In this document: one piece after another, positions 1 through 8,140 of the stretch
How the letters are laid out: every line of letters starts with the position of its first letter
Numbering within the stretch: the first letter of the stretch is position 1
DNA from: CAVQFO01 sp963711725
GTDB taxonomy: Bacteria; Pseudomonadota; Gammaproteobacteria; Nitrococcales; Aquisalimonadaceae
Reading direction: 5' to 3'
DNA length: 64,000 nucleotides
Assembly: GCA_963711725.1 (NCBI GenBank)
Contig: CAVQFO010000023.1
Location: 434,001-498,000 of the forward strand
Made by a program: the position numbers and the translations under genes
Notes under the pieces: generated by a model
Seen by the model: only the letters and a program-made list of their open reading frames with translations
What the model was told of the DNA's origin: nothing
The model's database searches: none

Positions 1-790
1 CGCCCAGGCGCACGGCGAGCAGCACACCGAATCCCAACAGAATGATCGCCGGCCCGGAAGGAACATCGAGCCAGTACGAGGCAGCCAGCCCACCACCGGT
101 CACCACGGCGGACACCGCCACAGCCACCATCGCCACCGACAGAAAACTGCTCCGCAGTCCCAGCGCAATGACCGGCGGGATCGTGAACAGGGCGATGACC
201 AGGATCACCCCTACCACCTGAATCAGCAGGATCACGGACACCGCGATCAAAATGAGCAGTAGCGGATACAGCACCCGCACCCGCACGCCGGCCACCTGAG
301 CGAAAACATCATCGAACGCGATGGCGACGAATTCCTTGTAGAAGAGCGCCACGCACACCACGACGATGGCTACGAATCCACCCAACAGCTCCAGGTCCAG
401 CGCCGAGACGCTGAGAATATCCCCGAACAGATAGCTCATCAGGTTGGGAGCGTAGCCGGGTGTCTTGGCGATGAAGATAATACCCACGGCCATGCCCACG
501 GCCCACAACATGCCAATCAGCGTGTCCTCCGAACGATTTCGTCCGACGGTACCCAGGATCAGCGCGGCCAGCAGCGCCACGGCAAGCGCGCCCAGCAACG
601 GCGGATAGCCCAGGAAATAACACAGGCCAAGGCCGGCGAAGGCCGCGTGGGCGATACCGCCGGCGATGAACACCAGGCGTTTCACCACAACGAAGGTACC
701 CATCAGGCCGCTCAGAACGCTGGCCAGCATCCCCGCGATCAACGCGTTGCGCGCGAATTCGTAACCCAGCAGGGTAATCACGTCATGCAT
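1..790 (-). CDS. znuB: Zinc/manganese ABC transporter permease, ZnuB-type (3' end beyond window)
   Basis: Membrane subunit that moves a divalent metal, probably zinc, across the inner membrane. Reading the minus strand from the ATG at 788-790 gives an uninterrupted frame starting MHDVITLLGYEFARNA and running off the window start, about 263 residues. It is made almost wholly of hydrophobic helices, as in the ABC-3 (ZnuB/MntB) permease family, and includes the segment GTVGRNRSEDTLIGMLWAVG typical of it. It lies 17 bp downstream of the ATPase gene and follows the binding-protein gene, so the order is znuA-znuC-znuB in one operon. The family is firm; zinc rather than manganese is inferred from the neighbours. 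Confidence 0.9.
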   Translation of the reverse strand, partial: MHDVITLLGYEFARNALIAGMLASVLSGLMGTFVVVKRLVFIAGGIAHAAFAGLGLCYFLGYPPLLGALAVALLAALILGTVGRNRSEDTLIGMLWAVGMAVGIIFIAKTPGYAPNLMSYLFGDILSVSALDLELLGGFVAIVVVCVALFYKEFVAIAFDDVFAQVAGVRVRVLYPLLLILIAVSVILLIQVVGVILVIALFTIPPVIALGLRSSFLSVAMVAVAVSAVVTGGGLAASYWLDVPSGPAIILLGFGVLLAVRLG

Positions 791-807
791 CGTGGCGACG
801 CCCCCGA

Positions 808-1560
808 TCAGTGACCATGGCGGTCCAATACCCGATGGGGCACATCGTGGGCCACCAATTCCACGGGGCAGCCGTAAACAGCTTCCAGCTGTTCGTGATC
901 GATGGTGCCGCCACCGTGATAAAACAGGCGCTTGTTCACGCAGGCGATCTGTCTCACATCTCCAGCGAAAGCGGTGATGTCATGGGTGACTACCACCACC
1001 GGAATCCGTTGATTGAGTTCCCGCAACAACGTGTTCAGCAGGCCCCGGCTGCGGGAGTCCACCGACGAAGTGGGCTCATCCAGAAACAGGATTTCGGGGT
1101 CGCAGACCAGAGCCCGCCCGATCAACGCACGCTGCAACTGCCCGCCCGAGAGCTCCGCAACCGGCTCGTAGGCCAGCTCCGCCAGCTCAAGCCGCTCCAA
1201 GACCTCGTCCGTGCGCCGACGGTCATCGGCATTGTAGCGGTGGAACAGCCCGCGACGACCCACGGCACCCATCATGACCACCTCCCGCACCCGCAGCGGG
1301 AAATCCCGGTCAAAAGTGGAGAACTGCGGTACGTAGCCGATACGTCCCGGCGTCTCTGCCCAGGCCCAATCCACCCGCCCGGCCCAGGGCTTGAGCAGCC
1401 CCAGCATGAGCTTGATCAGGGTGGTCTTGCCACCGCCGTTGGGGCCGATGATGGCCAGGAAATCGCCGGGGCGGACGACCAAGTCGATGTCCTCCAGCAC
1501 CGGCGAGCGATCGTACCCGAATCGCAGCCCGGACACCTTGACCACCGGCGCTTCGTTCAT
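808..1560 (-). CDS. znuC: Metal ABC transporter ATP-binding protein ZnuC
   Basis: Cytoplasmic ATPase that powers the ZnuB permease. The 250-residue product has Walker A GPNGGGKTT (39-47), the ABC signature LSGGQ (137-141), Walker B ILFLDEP (157-163) and the switch histidine in VTHD (193). The C-terminal stretch after the nucleotide-binding domain is short, as usual for ZnuC/MntA ATPases. Its ATG overlaps the stop of the binding-protein gene by 4 bp, indicating translational coupling. The assignment to the zinc/manganese class rests on this fold and on the binding-protein and ABC-3 permease neighbours. Confidence 0.92.
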   Translation of the reverse strand: MNEAPVVKVSGLRFGYDRSPVLEDIDLVVRPGDFLAIIGPNGGGKTTLIKLMLGLLKPWAGRVDWAWAETPGRIGYVPQFSTFDRDFPLRVREVVMMGAVGRRGLFHRYNADDRRRTDEVLERLELAELAYEPVAELSGGQLQRALIGRALVCDPEILFLDEPTSSVDSRSRGLLNTLLRELNQRIPVVVVTHDITAFAGDVRQIACVNKRLFYHGGGTIDHEQLEAVYGCPVELVAHDVPHRVLDRHGH

Positions 1561-2402
1561 TGCAAGGCCTCGTTCAGTGCACGGCCCATCCGCAGCAGGT
1601 TGTCGGGCCAGTCCGCCGCCAGCGGGTCCATGGGCACCACCCGGGCACCCACCTCCCTGGCAATGATGTCGGCGCCCTTCTGGGAGAATCCCTGCTGCAC
1701 GAAGATCACCCGCGCGTGCAACGCCTTGAGGCGGCCGACCAACCGCGTCAGATCGGCCGGCCCCGGCTCCTTGCCGCCCGTCTGGATCGCAATCTGCCGC
1801 AGGCCGTATTGCCTGGCGAAATAGCCCCAGGCCGGGTGGTTCACCACGAAGCTGCGGTGCTTGAGGGGGTCCAGTAGCGCATGCAGCTGCCCGTCCAGAT
1901 GGTCGATCCGGCCTTCGAAGGCGGCCAGGCGCCGGCGGTAGTCCGGCGCTGCTTCAGGGTCGACGCGGATCAAGGCATCGGCAATGTTGCGGGCGGCGAT
2001 CCGCACCGTATCGGGGGCAAGCCACAGGTGGGGATCAGTTTCCCCTTCCGCGGGATCAGCACTGGGCAGAAAGGATATCCCCTGAGCCATGTTCACAACT
2101 TGCATGTGCGGATTCTGGCGTCGCAGGCGCTGGAGGTGAAGCCGCTCGAAGACGAAATCAGGGCTACCCACGGCCACGTAAATCGCGGCTTCGTTCAGCG
2201 CCACCATCTGCCGGGGCGTCGGAGCATAAGTCTCCGGGGAACGGCCGGGGGGAATCAGAACCTCCACCTGCGCGCGCTCGCCGGCGATCTGCTGCACGAA
2301 ATACCCCTGGGGAGGCACGCTGACTGCCACGGTGAGGGAAACGGCCCAGACCGAAGGCACCCATGCCACCATGACTAAGAAAAAGGCCAGTCGTCGGATC
2401 AC
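1557..2402 (-). CDS. znuA: Periplasmic metal-binding protein, ZnuA/TroA family
   Basis: Captures the metal in the periplasm and delivers it to ZnuB. The start chosen is GTG at 2402, because AAGGAG lies 7 bp before it and the product then begins directly with a signal peptide (VIRRLAFFLVMVAWVPSVWA). A GTG at 2438 would add 12 residues and has a poorly spaced ribosome site. Length is 281 aa. Likely ligand histidines lie in DPHLWL and VNHPAWGY, with acidic ligands later. The long His/Asp-rich loop of many ZnuA proteins is absent, so manganese or iron specificity is possible. I saw no clear Zur box upstream. Confidence 0.87.
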   Translation of the reverse strand: MIRRLAFFLVMVAWVPSVWAVSLTVAVSVPPQGYFVQQIAGERAQVEVLIPPGRSPETYAPTPRQMVALNEAAIYVAVGSPDFVFERLHLQRLRRQNPHMQVVNMAQGISFLPSADPAEGETDPHLWLAPDTVRIAARNIADALIRVDPEAAPDYRRRLAAFEGRIDHLDGQLHALLDPLKHRSFVVNHPAWGYFARQYGLRQIAIQTGGKEPGPADLTRLVGRLKALHARVIFVQQGFSQKGADIIAREVGARVVPMDPLAADWPDNLLRMGRALNEALQ

Positions 2403-2550
2403 GTCGGGGCTCCTTGGGGCCTGTCCACTCTCCGGCACCAGCCCCTTTCGGTCGGGTCCGCCGGGCGCTGGGCGGGACGTCGCTGGAGCTTTGACAGGCG
2501 CTATTGCACGACGCGCTAATCTACATCACTTTGCTTGCCCGCAAAACGCA

Positions 2551-2578
2551 CAAAGCCCACCCTGAAGGGCAGGCTTTG
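2551..2578 (-). terminator. Hairpin downstream of dksA
   Basis: The arms CAAAGCC and GGCTTTG enclose CA/CA internal loops, a CCC/GGG stem and a TGAA loop. On the minus strand it comes 26 bp after the dksA stop and is followed by GCGTTTTGC, a short T tract. It looks like an intrinsic terminator separating dksA from the znu operon. Confidence 0.6.
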
Positions 2579-2604
2579 CGTCGAACACGGGTCGGCGACG
2601 GCGA

Positions 2605-3036
2605 TCAGGCGACGCGCTGGCGCTCCCGAATCTCTTCGAGGGTCTTGCAATCGATGCACAAGTTGGCCGTGGGGCGCGCCTCCAGGCGGCGCAGACCGAT
2701 TTCAATCCCACACTGTTCGCAGAACCCGTAGTCATCCTTGCGGATCTGTTCCAGCGTCTGATCGATCTTCCGGATTAGTTTCCGCTCGCGATCGCGGGTG
2801 CGCAGTTCCAGAGCGAATTCCTCTTCCTGGGTCGCGCGGTCCGCGGGATCCGCGTAGTTGGTGGCGTCATCACGCATATGGTGGACGGTACGCTCCACTT
2901 CTTCCTGAAGCTGCTTTTTCCACGCGAGCAGCAACTGGCGAAAATGCTCCAGCTGCGCTTCGCTCATGTACTCCTCGCCCTTCTTTTCCTTGTAGGGGGC
3001 GAAGCCCTCCACCGGAAGCCTGTGTTTATGTTCCAT
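2605..3036 (-). CDS. dksA: RNA polymerase-binding transcription factor DksA
   Basis: Binds the RNA polymerase secondary channel and, with ppGpp, adjusts rRNA and amino-acid promoters. The start is the ATG at 3036, preceded by GGAGG about 7 bp upstream, giving 143 aa (E. coli DksA is 151). A longer in-frame extension to 3114 has no such signal. The coiled-coil tip carries DPAD (acidic residues 63 and 66, matching the essential acidic pair of DksA) followed by RATQEEEF. A C4 zinc finger follows with Cys 106, 109, 127 and 130. It is monocistronic, with its own promoter and terminator. Confidence 0.95.
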   Translation of the reverse strand: MEHKHRLPVEGFAPYKEKKGEEYMSEAQLEHFRQLLLAWKKQLQEEVERTVHHMRDDATNYADPADRATQEEEFALELRTRDRERKLIRKIDQTLEQIRKDDYGFCEQCGIEIGLRRLEARPTANLCIDCKTLEEIRERQRVA

Positions 3037-3233
3037 GCTATCTCCTCCACCTGTTACCGGCCCGATCAGGCGCCAGCCCCTCGCTGGACCTTCGACCCTC
3101 CGTGGAATACCCAATACCTACCAAGGCGGGAATCCCCAACCCAATTAATGCTGGCGGAAACCGCCGGCCTACTGCGTGACCCACGTCAAACATCCGAACA
3201 TTGGACGCATTGTGAATACCGCAACATTTCCGA

Positions 3234-3262
3234 TTTATATCAGCGTCGGGCGCACGGCGCAA
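3234..3262 (-). promoter_or_regulatory. Probable sigma-70 promoter of dksA
   Basis: On the minus strand, TTGCGC (3257-3262) and TATAAA (3234-3239) are separated by 17 bp. Transcription would start near 3227, leaving a leader of about 190 nt before dksA. The match is to the consensus only. Confidence 0.5.
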
Positions 3263-3318
3263 AACTTAGGAAGACGTAAACCGAATCCTCAGACGAGGCC
3301 GGCGAACGTCGATCCGCC

Positions 3319-4425
3319 TCAAGCAGCTCCCGGCTCGCCTTCGGGCATGCGCGCGGGCAAGGCCTTGCCGAGCTTCGAGGACAGCCGCCGTAACGCTTCC
3401 TCGGTGGTATCCCAATCGATGCAGGCATCGGTAATGGATACCCCATACTCCAACTGCGACAGATCACTGCCGAGCTTTTGATTGCCCCAGCCCAGATTGC
3501 TCTCGATCATGGCGCCGACAATCGAGGTGTTGCCCTCGACGATCTGGTTGCCGATGTTATCGAGCACAAGGGGCTGCAGGGCCGGATCCTTGTTGGAATT
3601 GGCATGGCTGCAGTCCACCACGATATTGCGCGGCAGGCTGGCCTTCTCCAGTTCCTGCTCGGCCAGTGCCACGCTGACCGAATCGTAGTTGGGCTGGTTG
3701 CCGCCGCGCAGCACCACATGACCATAGCGATTGCCGCGCGTGCGGATCACCGCGCACTGCCCCTCGGCGTTGATGCCGAGGAAACTGTGGGGGCTGGAAG
3801 CCGAATGCAAGGCGTTGATGGCAACCTGCAGGCTGCCGTCGGTCCCATTCTTGAAACCGACCGCCGTGGACAAGCCGCTGGCCATTTCCCGATGCGTCTG
3901 GGATTCCGTGGTCCGGGCGCCGATGGCGCTCCACGTAATGAGGTCGGACAGATACTGCGGCGTGATCGGGTCCAACGCCTCGGTCGCCGTGGGCAGGCCC
4001 AGCTCCGCCAGGTGCAGCAAGAGCTCCCGCGCCTTGTAGAGACCTTCCTCGATGTGGAAGGAATCGTCCAGGCGGGGATCGTTGATCAGGCCTTTCCAGC
4101 CCACGGTGGTGCGCGGCTTTTCGAAATACACCCGCATGATCAGGAACAGGGAATCGCTGACCTCGTCGGCGAGCTTCTTGAGCCGCGCGGCATAATCCTT
4201 GGCCGCGTCGATATCGTGGATCGAGCACGGTCCGACCACCAGGAACAGGCGGGGGTCCTTCCGATCGAGGATGTTCTCCACGACCTTGCGCCCCTCCAGC
4301 ACGGTCTTGCGGGCGGTGTCCGTCAGCGGCAGTTTTTCGCGGACCTGGGCCGGGGTCGGCAGCAGTTCCTGGGCTACGACGTTGAGGTTTTCGACCGGGT
4401 CTTCGGTCCGGGTTGCAGTATCCAT
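3319..4425 (-). CDS. aroG: 3-deoxy-7-phosphoheptulonate (DAHP) synthase, class I
   Basis: Condenses phosphoenolpyruvate with erythrose 4-phosphate, the first step of aromatic amino-acid synthesis. The 368-residue product shows the class I AroF/AroG/AroH pattern: VVGPCSIHD (metal-binding Cys), KPRTTVGWKGLINDP, GFKNGTDGS, HSFLGINAEG, RGGNQPNYD and VVDCSHANSNKD. An N-terminal extension of about 60 residues, which carries the allosteric site in this family, is present. I cannot tell which amino acid inhibits it, so the symbol is by similarity only. The gene stands alone. GAGAGACATC precedes the ATG, and a 12-bp palindrome lies about 70 bp upstream. Confidence 0.92.
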   Translation of the reverse strand: MDTATRTEDPVENLNVVAQELLPTPAQVREKLPLTDTARKTVLEGRKVVENILDRKDPRLFLVVGPCSIHDIDAAKDYAARLKKLADEVSDSLFLIMRVYFEKPRTTVGWKGLINDPRLDDSFHIEEGLYKARELLLHLAELGLPTATEALDPITPQYLSDLITWSAIGARTTESQTHREMASGLSTAVGFKNGTDGSLQVAINALHSASSPHSFLGINAEGQCAVIRTRGNRYGHVVLRGGNQPNYDSVSVALAEQELEKASLPRNIVVDCSHANSNKDPALQPLVLDNIGNQIVEGNTSIVGAMIESNLGWGNQKLGSDLSQLEYGVSITDACIDWDTTEEALRRLSSKLGKALPARMPEGEPGAA

Positions 4426-4492
4426 GATGTCTCTCGGCTCGGTACGGCGGTTGCTCGCGGTGGGCTGTTCATCGCTGCCCGTTACCGCAAAC

Positions 4493-4504
4493 CTAACATG
4501 TTAG
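4493..4504. promoter_or_regulatory. 12-bp perfect palindrome upstream of aroG
   Basis: CTAACATGTTAG is centred about 73 bp before the aroG start codon, where an operator could act. It lacks the CTAG core of known TrpR operators and the TGTAAA arms of TyrR boxes, so no regulator is assigned. Confidence 0.3.
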
Positions 4505-4660
4505 CTCGCACAATCCCGAGAGGCCACGCCTGATATACGGCGCGTCGGCCGGATACGGCCTGATGGCCCACCGCTTGGAGCGGATTGAGCGAGGGCCGGG
4601 ACCCCCGCCCCCGCGAAGATGCTGCAGTACCTTGCCGCCAATCTTTCCCCGAAGAGTCCG

Positions 4661-5932
4661 CTAACCGATGGCTTGCCGTTCCTCGACAACTTCCCGGTAA
4701 AGCGGCAGAGCCCGGCCCGTCGCAGCGGCTTTGTTGACCACCACTTTGGAAATCTCTCCCAACCGGGCCGGCACTTCGAACATCGGCTCCAGCAGAGTCC
4801 GCTCCATGAGGCCGCGAAGCCCGCGGGCCCCGGTGCCGCGAGCCAACGCCTCGCGCGCGATTGCCGCCAATGCCTCGCGGGTGAACTCCAGCTCGCAGTC
4901 GTCGTGCGCGAACAGAGCGGCGTACTGCTTGACCAGCGCGTTGCGGGGCTCGGTGAGGATACGCAGCAGCGCCTGTTCGTCCAGTGCGTCGAGACTGGCA
5001 AGCACCGGCAGCCGGCCGATGAACTCCGGAATCAGGCCGTAGCTGACCAGGTCCATCGGTTCCACGTGGGCTCGAAGCTGATCGGCCGACATCTGCCCGC
5101 CGATACCGGCGGTGAACCCCATGCTCTGCGGTGCGGTGCGATGGGCCACCACATCCGTCAAACCCGCGAAGGCGCCGCCACAGATGAACAGAACCTCGCG
5201 CGTATCGAACTGGACCTGCTCGGCCTGCTGGTAACGGCTGCCCCCCTTCACCGTCACGGGCACGGTGCGCCCTTCAATCATCTTCAGCAACGCCTGTTGT
5301 ACCCCTTCCCCGGACACATCGCGACCATGGGTGGGATTCATGGAGCGGCTGGTCAGCTTGTCGATTTCATCGATGTAGATGATGCCGTGCCGGGCCCGCT
5401 CGACGTCGTAGTCGCAGGACTGGAGCAACTTCTCCACTGCGGACTCGACGTCCTCGCCGACATAGCCGGCTTCGGTCAGAGAAGTGGCGTCCACCATGGC
5501 GAAGGGGACTTCCAGATAGCGCGCCAGGGTCTCCGCCAGGTAGGTCTTACCGGAACCGGTGGGGCCCATCAGCAGGATGTTGCTCTTGCCGATTTCCACA
5601 CCGTCGGGGGCGTTGCCGTAGGCCAACCGCTTGTAGTGGTTGTACACGGCGACGGCCAGCACCTTCTTAGCGTCGTCCTGGCCGATAACGTATTCGTCGA
5701 GGAATCCGTGGATCTCCCTTGGCGTGGGGATATGCGAAATGTCCGGCTTACCGCCCCCGCCGAACTCATCCACCAGCAGGCTGTCGCAATGGGTCACACA
5801 GCCGTCACAGATAAATACGGACGGCCCGGCGACGAGCGTATTGACCTCGTCCTGCCGATGTCCGCAGAAAGAACATGCCAGAACTTCTCCGGGCCCGCTC
5901 ACCGAGCCCCTGCCGGTTCTGTGATTCGTCAT
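4661..5932 (-). CDS. clpX: ClpX-like AAA+ unfoldase, divergent and stand-alone
   Basis: ATP-driven protein unfoldase of the ClpX family, 423 aa. It has the N-terminal C4 zinc domain (Cys 20, 23, 42, 45), Walker A GPTGSGKT (123-130), pore loop GYVG (156-159), Walker B IIYIDE (184-189), sensor region GLIPEFIGRLPV (299-310) and GARGL in the small AAA domain. The loop that in E. coli ClpX carries the IGF tripeptide and docks ClpP is shorter here and reads SMGF (270-273). No clpP, tig or lon lies nearby, unlike the usual tig-clpP-clpX-lon order, so this may be a second ClpX copy. Whether it still binds ClpP cannot be told from sequence. Confidence 0.85.
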   Translation of the reverse strand: MTNHRTGRGSVSGPGEVLACSFCGHRQDEVNTLVAGPSVFICDGCVTHCDSLLVDEFGGGGKPDISHIPTPREIHGFLDEYVIGQDDAKKVLAVAVYNHYKRLAYGNAPDGVEIGKSNILLMGPTGSGKTYLAETLARYLEVPFAMVDATSLTEAGYVGEDVESAVEKLLQSCDYDVERARHGIIYIDEIDKLTSRSMNPTHGRDVSGEGVQQALLKMIEGRTVPVTVKGGSRYQQAEQVQFDTREVLFICGGAFAGLTDVVAHRTAPQSMGFTAGIGGQMSADQLRAHVEPMDLVSYGLIPEFIGRLPVLASLDALDEQALLRILTEPRNALVKQYAALFAHDDCELEFTREALAAIAREALARGTGARGLRGLMERTLLEPMFEVPARLGEISKVVVNKAAATGRALPLYREVVEERQAIG

Positions 5933-6070
5933 GACGTCACCTGCCCTAGTCGGGTTTCCGTGCCGTAATCCTCTCGGTCTCCTCCGGTGAGCACGGAAAT
6001 CATGGGTTCGGGTGCGCCTCCCTGCGAACCTTGTCGGTTCGTTCTCGAATACCGGTTCACGCCGGTATCA

Positions 6071-6216
6071 AGGGTGAGGATAGCCTGTGTCCGCAGCCGC
6101 GATCGCTGCGGTGTTGCGCCGCTTGACCGTAGCGGGATTACGCTGCTGCGCGGCGCGCCTAGCATGCTGGCCTTTCAGGCTGTAACGCGGCTGTGGACAC
6201 AGGCCATCCTCACCCT
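6071..6216. repeat. 146-bp foldback (MITE-like) element
   Basis: The outer arms 6071-6101 and 6186-6216 are 31-bp inverted repeats with two mismatches (outermost AGGGTGAGGAT / ATCCTCACCCT). Inside lie smaller inverted pieces (GCGCCGC/GCGGCGC and GTAGCG/CGCTGC), so the whole sequence could fold into one branched hairpin. No convincing coding frame is present. It sits upstream of the clpX-like gene and upstream of the divergent Trm112-like gene. A non-autonomous transposable element is likely, but no target duplication is obvious. Confidence 0.7.
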
Positions 6217-6356
6217 AGTTAGCGGCAGCACAGGCTGCCTCCTTTATAGTTGTAACGATTTTGCAACCCGGATTCTAAGACACAGCCCGCAGTGCACACG
6301 GAAATTCTCGTGTTATAGTTGGTCAATTGAATAAACCTGCCCCACGGAATTCGAGC

Positions 6357-6623
6357 ATGGCGCTGGACCGAAAACTCCTCGACATCCTCTGCTGCCCCAT
6401 CACCAAGACTCCCGTGCGACCTCTGAATCGAGACTCGCTGAAGATCGTCAATCTTGCGATCGAGGCCGGGAAGCTGGCGAATCTCGACGGCCGCACGTTG
6501 GATCGTCCGCTCAAGGACGGCTTGATCACGGAAAACAACGAGCGCGTATACCCAATTGAGGACGGCATACCGGTGATGCTCGAAGGCGAGGCGATTCCGG
6601 TCAAGGAACTGCATCTCAAATAA
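6357..6623 (+). CDS. Trm112-like family protein
   Basis: An 88-residue protein starting MALDRKLLDILCCPITKTPV and ending with VYPIEDGIPVMLEGEAIPV, the hallmark ends of the Trm112/YcaR family. In eukaryotes and archaea Trm112 is a small zinc protein that activates several methyltransferases. Here about 30 residues are inserted in the middle, and only the first pair of cysteines (CC) is present, so a classical zinc site is unlikely. The start is the ATG at 6357 (GGAATTCGAGC before it); an in-frame ATG/TTG further upstream would add 10 residues without support. Its stop is 8 bp before prmC, so the two are probably co-transcribed. Confidence 0.8.
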   Translation: MALDRKLLDILCCPITKTPVRPLNRDSLKIVNLAIEAGKLANLDGRTLDRPLKDGLITENNERVYPIEDGIPVMLEGEAIPVKELHLK

Positions 6624-6631
6624 GCACACTC

Positions 6632-7501
6632 ATGCCCGACCCCACGCAGGGTTCCACCGCCAACCATGATCGCCGCTTGCGCCAATTGCTGGATTCCGGC
6701 GCGCGCCGACTCGAACACCTATCCCCTACCCCCCGGGTCGACGCCGAGCAGCTCTTGTTGGCGGCCACGGGGCTTGATCGCACGCGGATTTTCACGGACC
6801 CGGACGAACCCGTCTCAGCCCGGGAACATCGGGATTTCGAACGCCTGATTGCACGGCGGGCCGATGGCGAACCGGTCGCTTACCTGCTCGGGCACCGCGG
6901 ATTCTGGACGCTGGATCTGGCGGTCGGCCCCGGGATATTGATTCCCCGTCCGGAAACGGAGCTACTGGTCGAAGCGGTACTGGCCCGCCTTGATCGCGGC
7001 GCCTCGCCACGTGTTCTGGATCTCGGAACAGGCAGCGGCGCTATCGCCATCGCCATTGCCGCCGAGCACCCGAAAGCGGAGGTCCACGCAGTGGATCGTT
7101 CGGCCGATGCACTGGACACCGCGAGGCGAAACGCCGCCCGCTGCGCGGCGACGGTCCGATTCCACCAGGGTCATTGGTTTCAGCCTCTGGAAGGCGCCCG
7201 CTTCGACGTCATTGCCTCCAACCCTCCCTATATAGCGTCGGATGATCCCCACCTGAACGAAGGTGATCTGCGCTTCGAACCTACCGAAGCCCTGGTGGCC
7301 GGCCCCACGGGACTGGAATGCCTGACCGAACTCATCGCGGCGGCGCCAGAACACCTGAACGCGGGAGGCTTTATTGCCCTGGAACACGGATACGACCAGG
7401 CGGAGCCGGTGGCGGCCCGGCTTCGCGCCGCAGGCTTCCGGGATATTCAACGCCTACAAGACCTCCAGGGCCACGGACGGGTCACCCTGGGTCGCCGTTG
7501 A
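6632..7501 (+). CDS. prmC: Peptide chain release factor N5-glutamine methyltransferase
   Basis: Methylates the glutamine of the GGQ motif in release factors RF1 and RF2, improving translation termination. The 289-aa product has an N-terminal helical release-factor-binding domain, then a Rossmann methyltransferase domain with the SAM loop DLGTGSG (130-136) and the catalytic NPPY (197-200) typical of N-glutamine methyltransferases. RPETE and FEP..AL.AG.TGL are also family-specific. The usual upstream neighbour prfA is missing here, replaced by the Trm112-like gene. The order prmC-x-moeB resembles the prfA-prmC-moeB arrangement of other gammaproteobacteria. Confidence 0.95.
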   Translation: MPDPTQGSTANHDRRLRQLLDSGARRLEHLSPTPRVDAEQLLLAATGLDRTRIFTDPDEPVSAREHRDFERLIARRADGEPVAYLLGHRGFWTLDLAVGPGILIPRPETELLVEAVLARLDRGASPRVLDLGTGSGAIAIAIAAEHPKAEVHAVDRSADALDTARRNAARCAATVRFHQGHWFQPLEGARFDVIASNPPYIASDDPHLNEGDLRFEPTEALVAGPTGLECLTELIAAAPEHLNAGGFIALEHGYDQAEPVAARLRAAGFRDIQRLQDLQGHGRVTLGRR

Positions 7502-7614
7502 TTGACTCGGTCACGCGCCGACAACCAATCCCGACCGGCCTGGGCTATCTTTAAGGTCTGCGAGTTCGTATCCTGGAACAAAGCGGCGCAAACCGTCGGA
7601 GCGAAATCCTCGTC

Positions 7615-8025
7615 ATGCAGGACACCGACCCGGAATTCATCAAGGAACGGGAGATCCATTTCACCGAGAATCGCCCCGGCGAAGACCAGGCCGCCGCGGC
7701 GGCCGAACTGCTCCGTGGCATCGACGGTGTAGACTCCGTGGAGGTCAGCGCCTCCGGTCGCCTAAGACTGCAGTACGACCTCCGCCGCATCTCCCTGGAA
7801 GTCATCGAAGATGCCCTTGCAGAGCTTGGTTTCGGTCTGGACGAAGGCCTTATGGCCCGGGTTCAAAGGGCGTTGGTGTACTATAGCGAGGAAACTCAGC
7901 GCGCCAATCTGGATGTGGAATACAGCTGGGCGCCCCGCACGCGGGAGGCCTTCGTGAAGGCCTACCAACGCCGCCCGCACGGGTGCCGGGACGGCCGCCC
8001 GCCTCACTGGCGCCGCTATCTGTAG
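7615..8025 (+). CDS. Small protein with HMA/ferredoxin-like N-terminal half, unknown role
   Basis: A 136-residue protein between prmC and moeB. Residues about 20-75 have a beta-alpha-beta-beta-alpha-beta pattern (AAAAAELLRGIDGVDSVEVS...LRLQYDLRRISLEVIEDALAELGF) like heavy-metal-associated domains, but the metal-binding CxxC is absent. The rest is polar and ends in an Arg/Pro-rich tail (RRPHGCRDGRPPHWRRYL). It reads like a conserved hypothetical protein of gammaproteobacteria. No function can be assigned. The gene begins 113 bp after prmC and may share its transcript. Confidence 0.6.
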   Translation: MQDTDPEFIKEREIHFTENRPGEDQAAAAAELLRGIDGVDSVEVSASGRLRLQYDLRRISLEVIEDALAELGFGLDEGLMARVQRALVYYSEETQRANLDVEYSWAPRTREAFVKAYQRRPHGCRDGRPPHWRRYL

Positions 8026-8140
8026 GAGCCTTTCAGGCTTACGGGGATCGCACGAGGGATTGCGAGCGAGGTTCCGCAGTCGATTCACTCTGAGCCGAAC
8101 AGGCCCCTGGCCGAAGCATAACCCGATCACGGTTGCCCCC

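Noticed and set aside
811..1824. Long opposite-strand open frame over znuC and znuA
   Set aside because: It is an antisense shadow of two well-recognised genes, caused by high GC; it has no conserved content.
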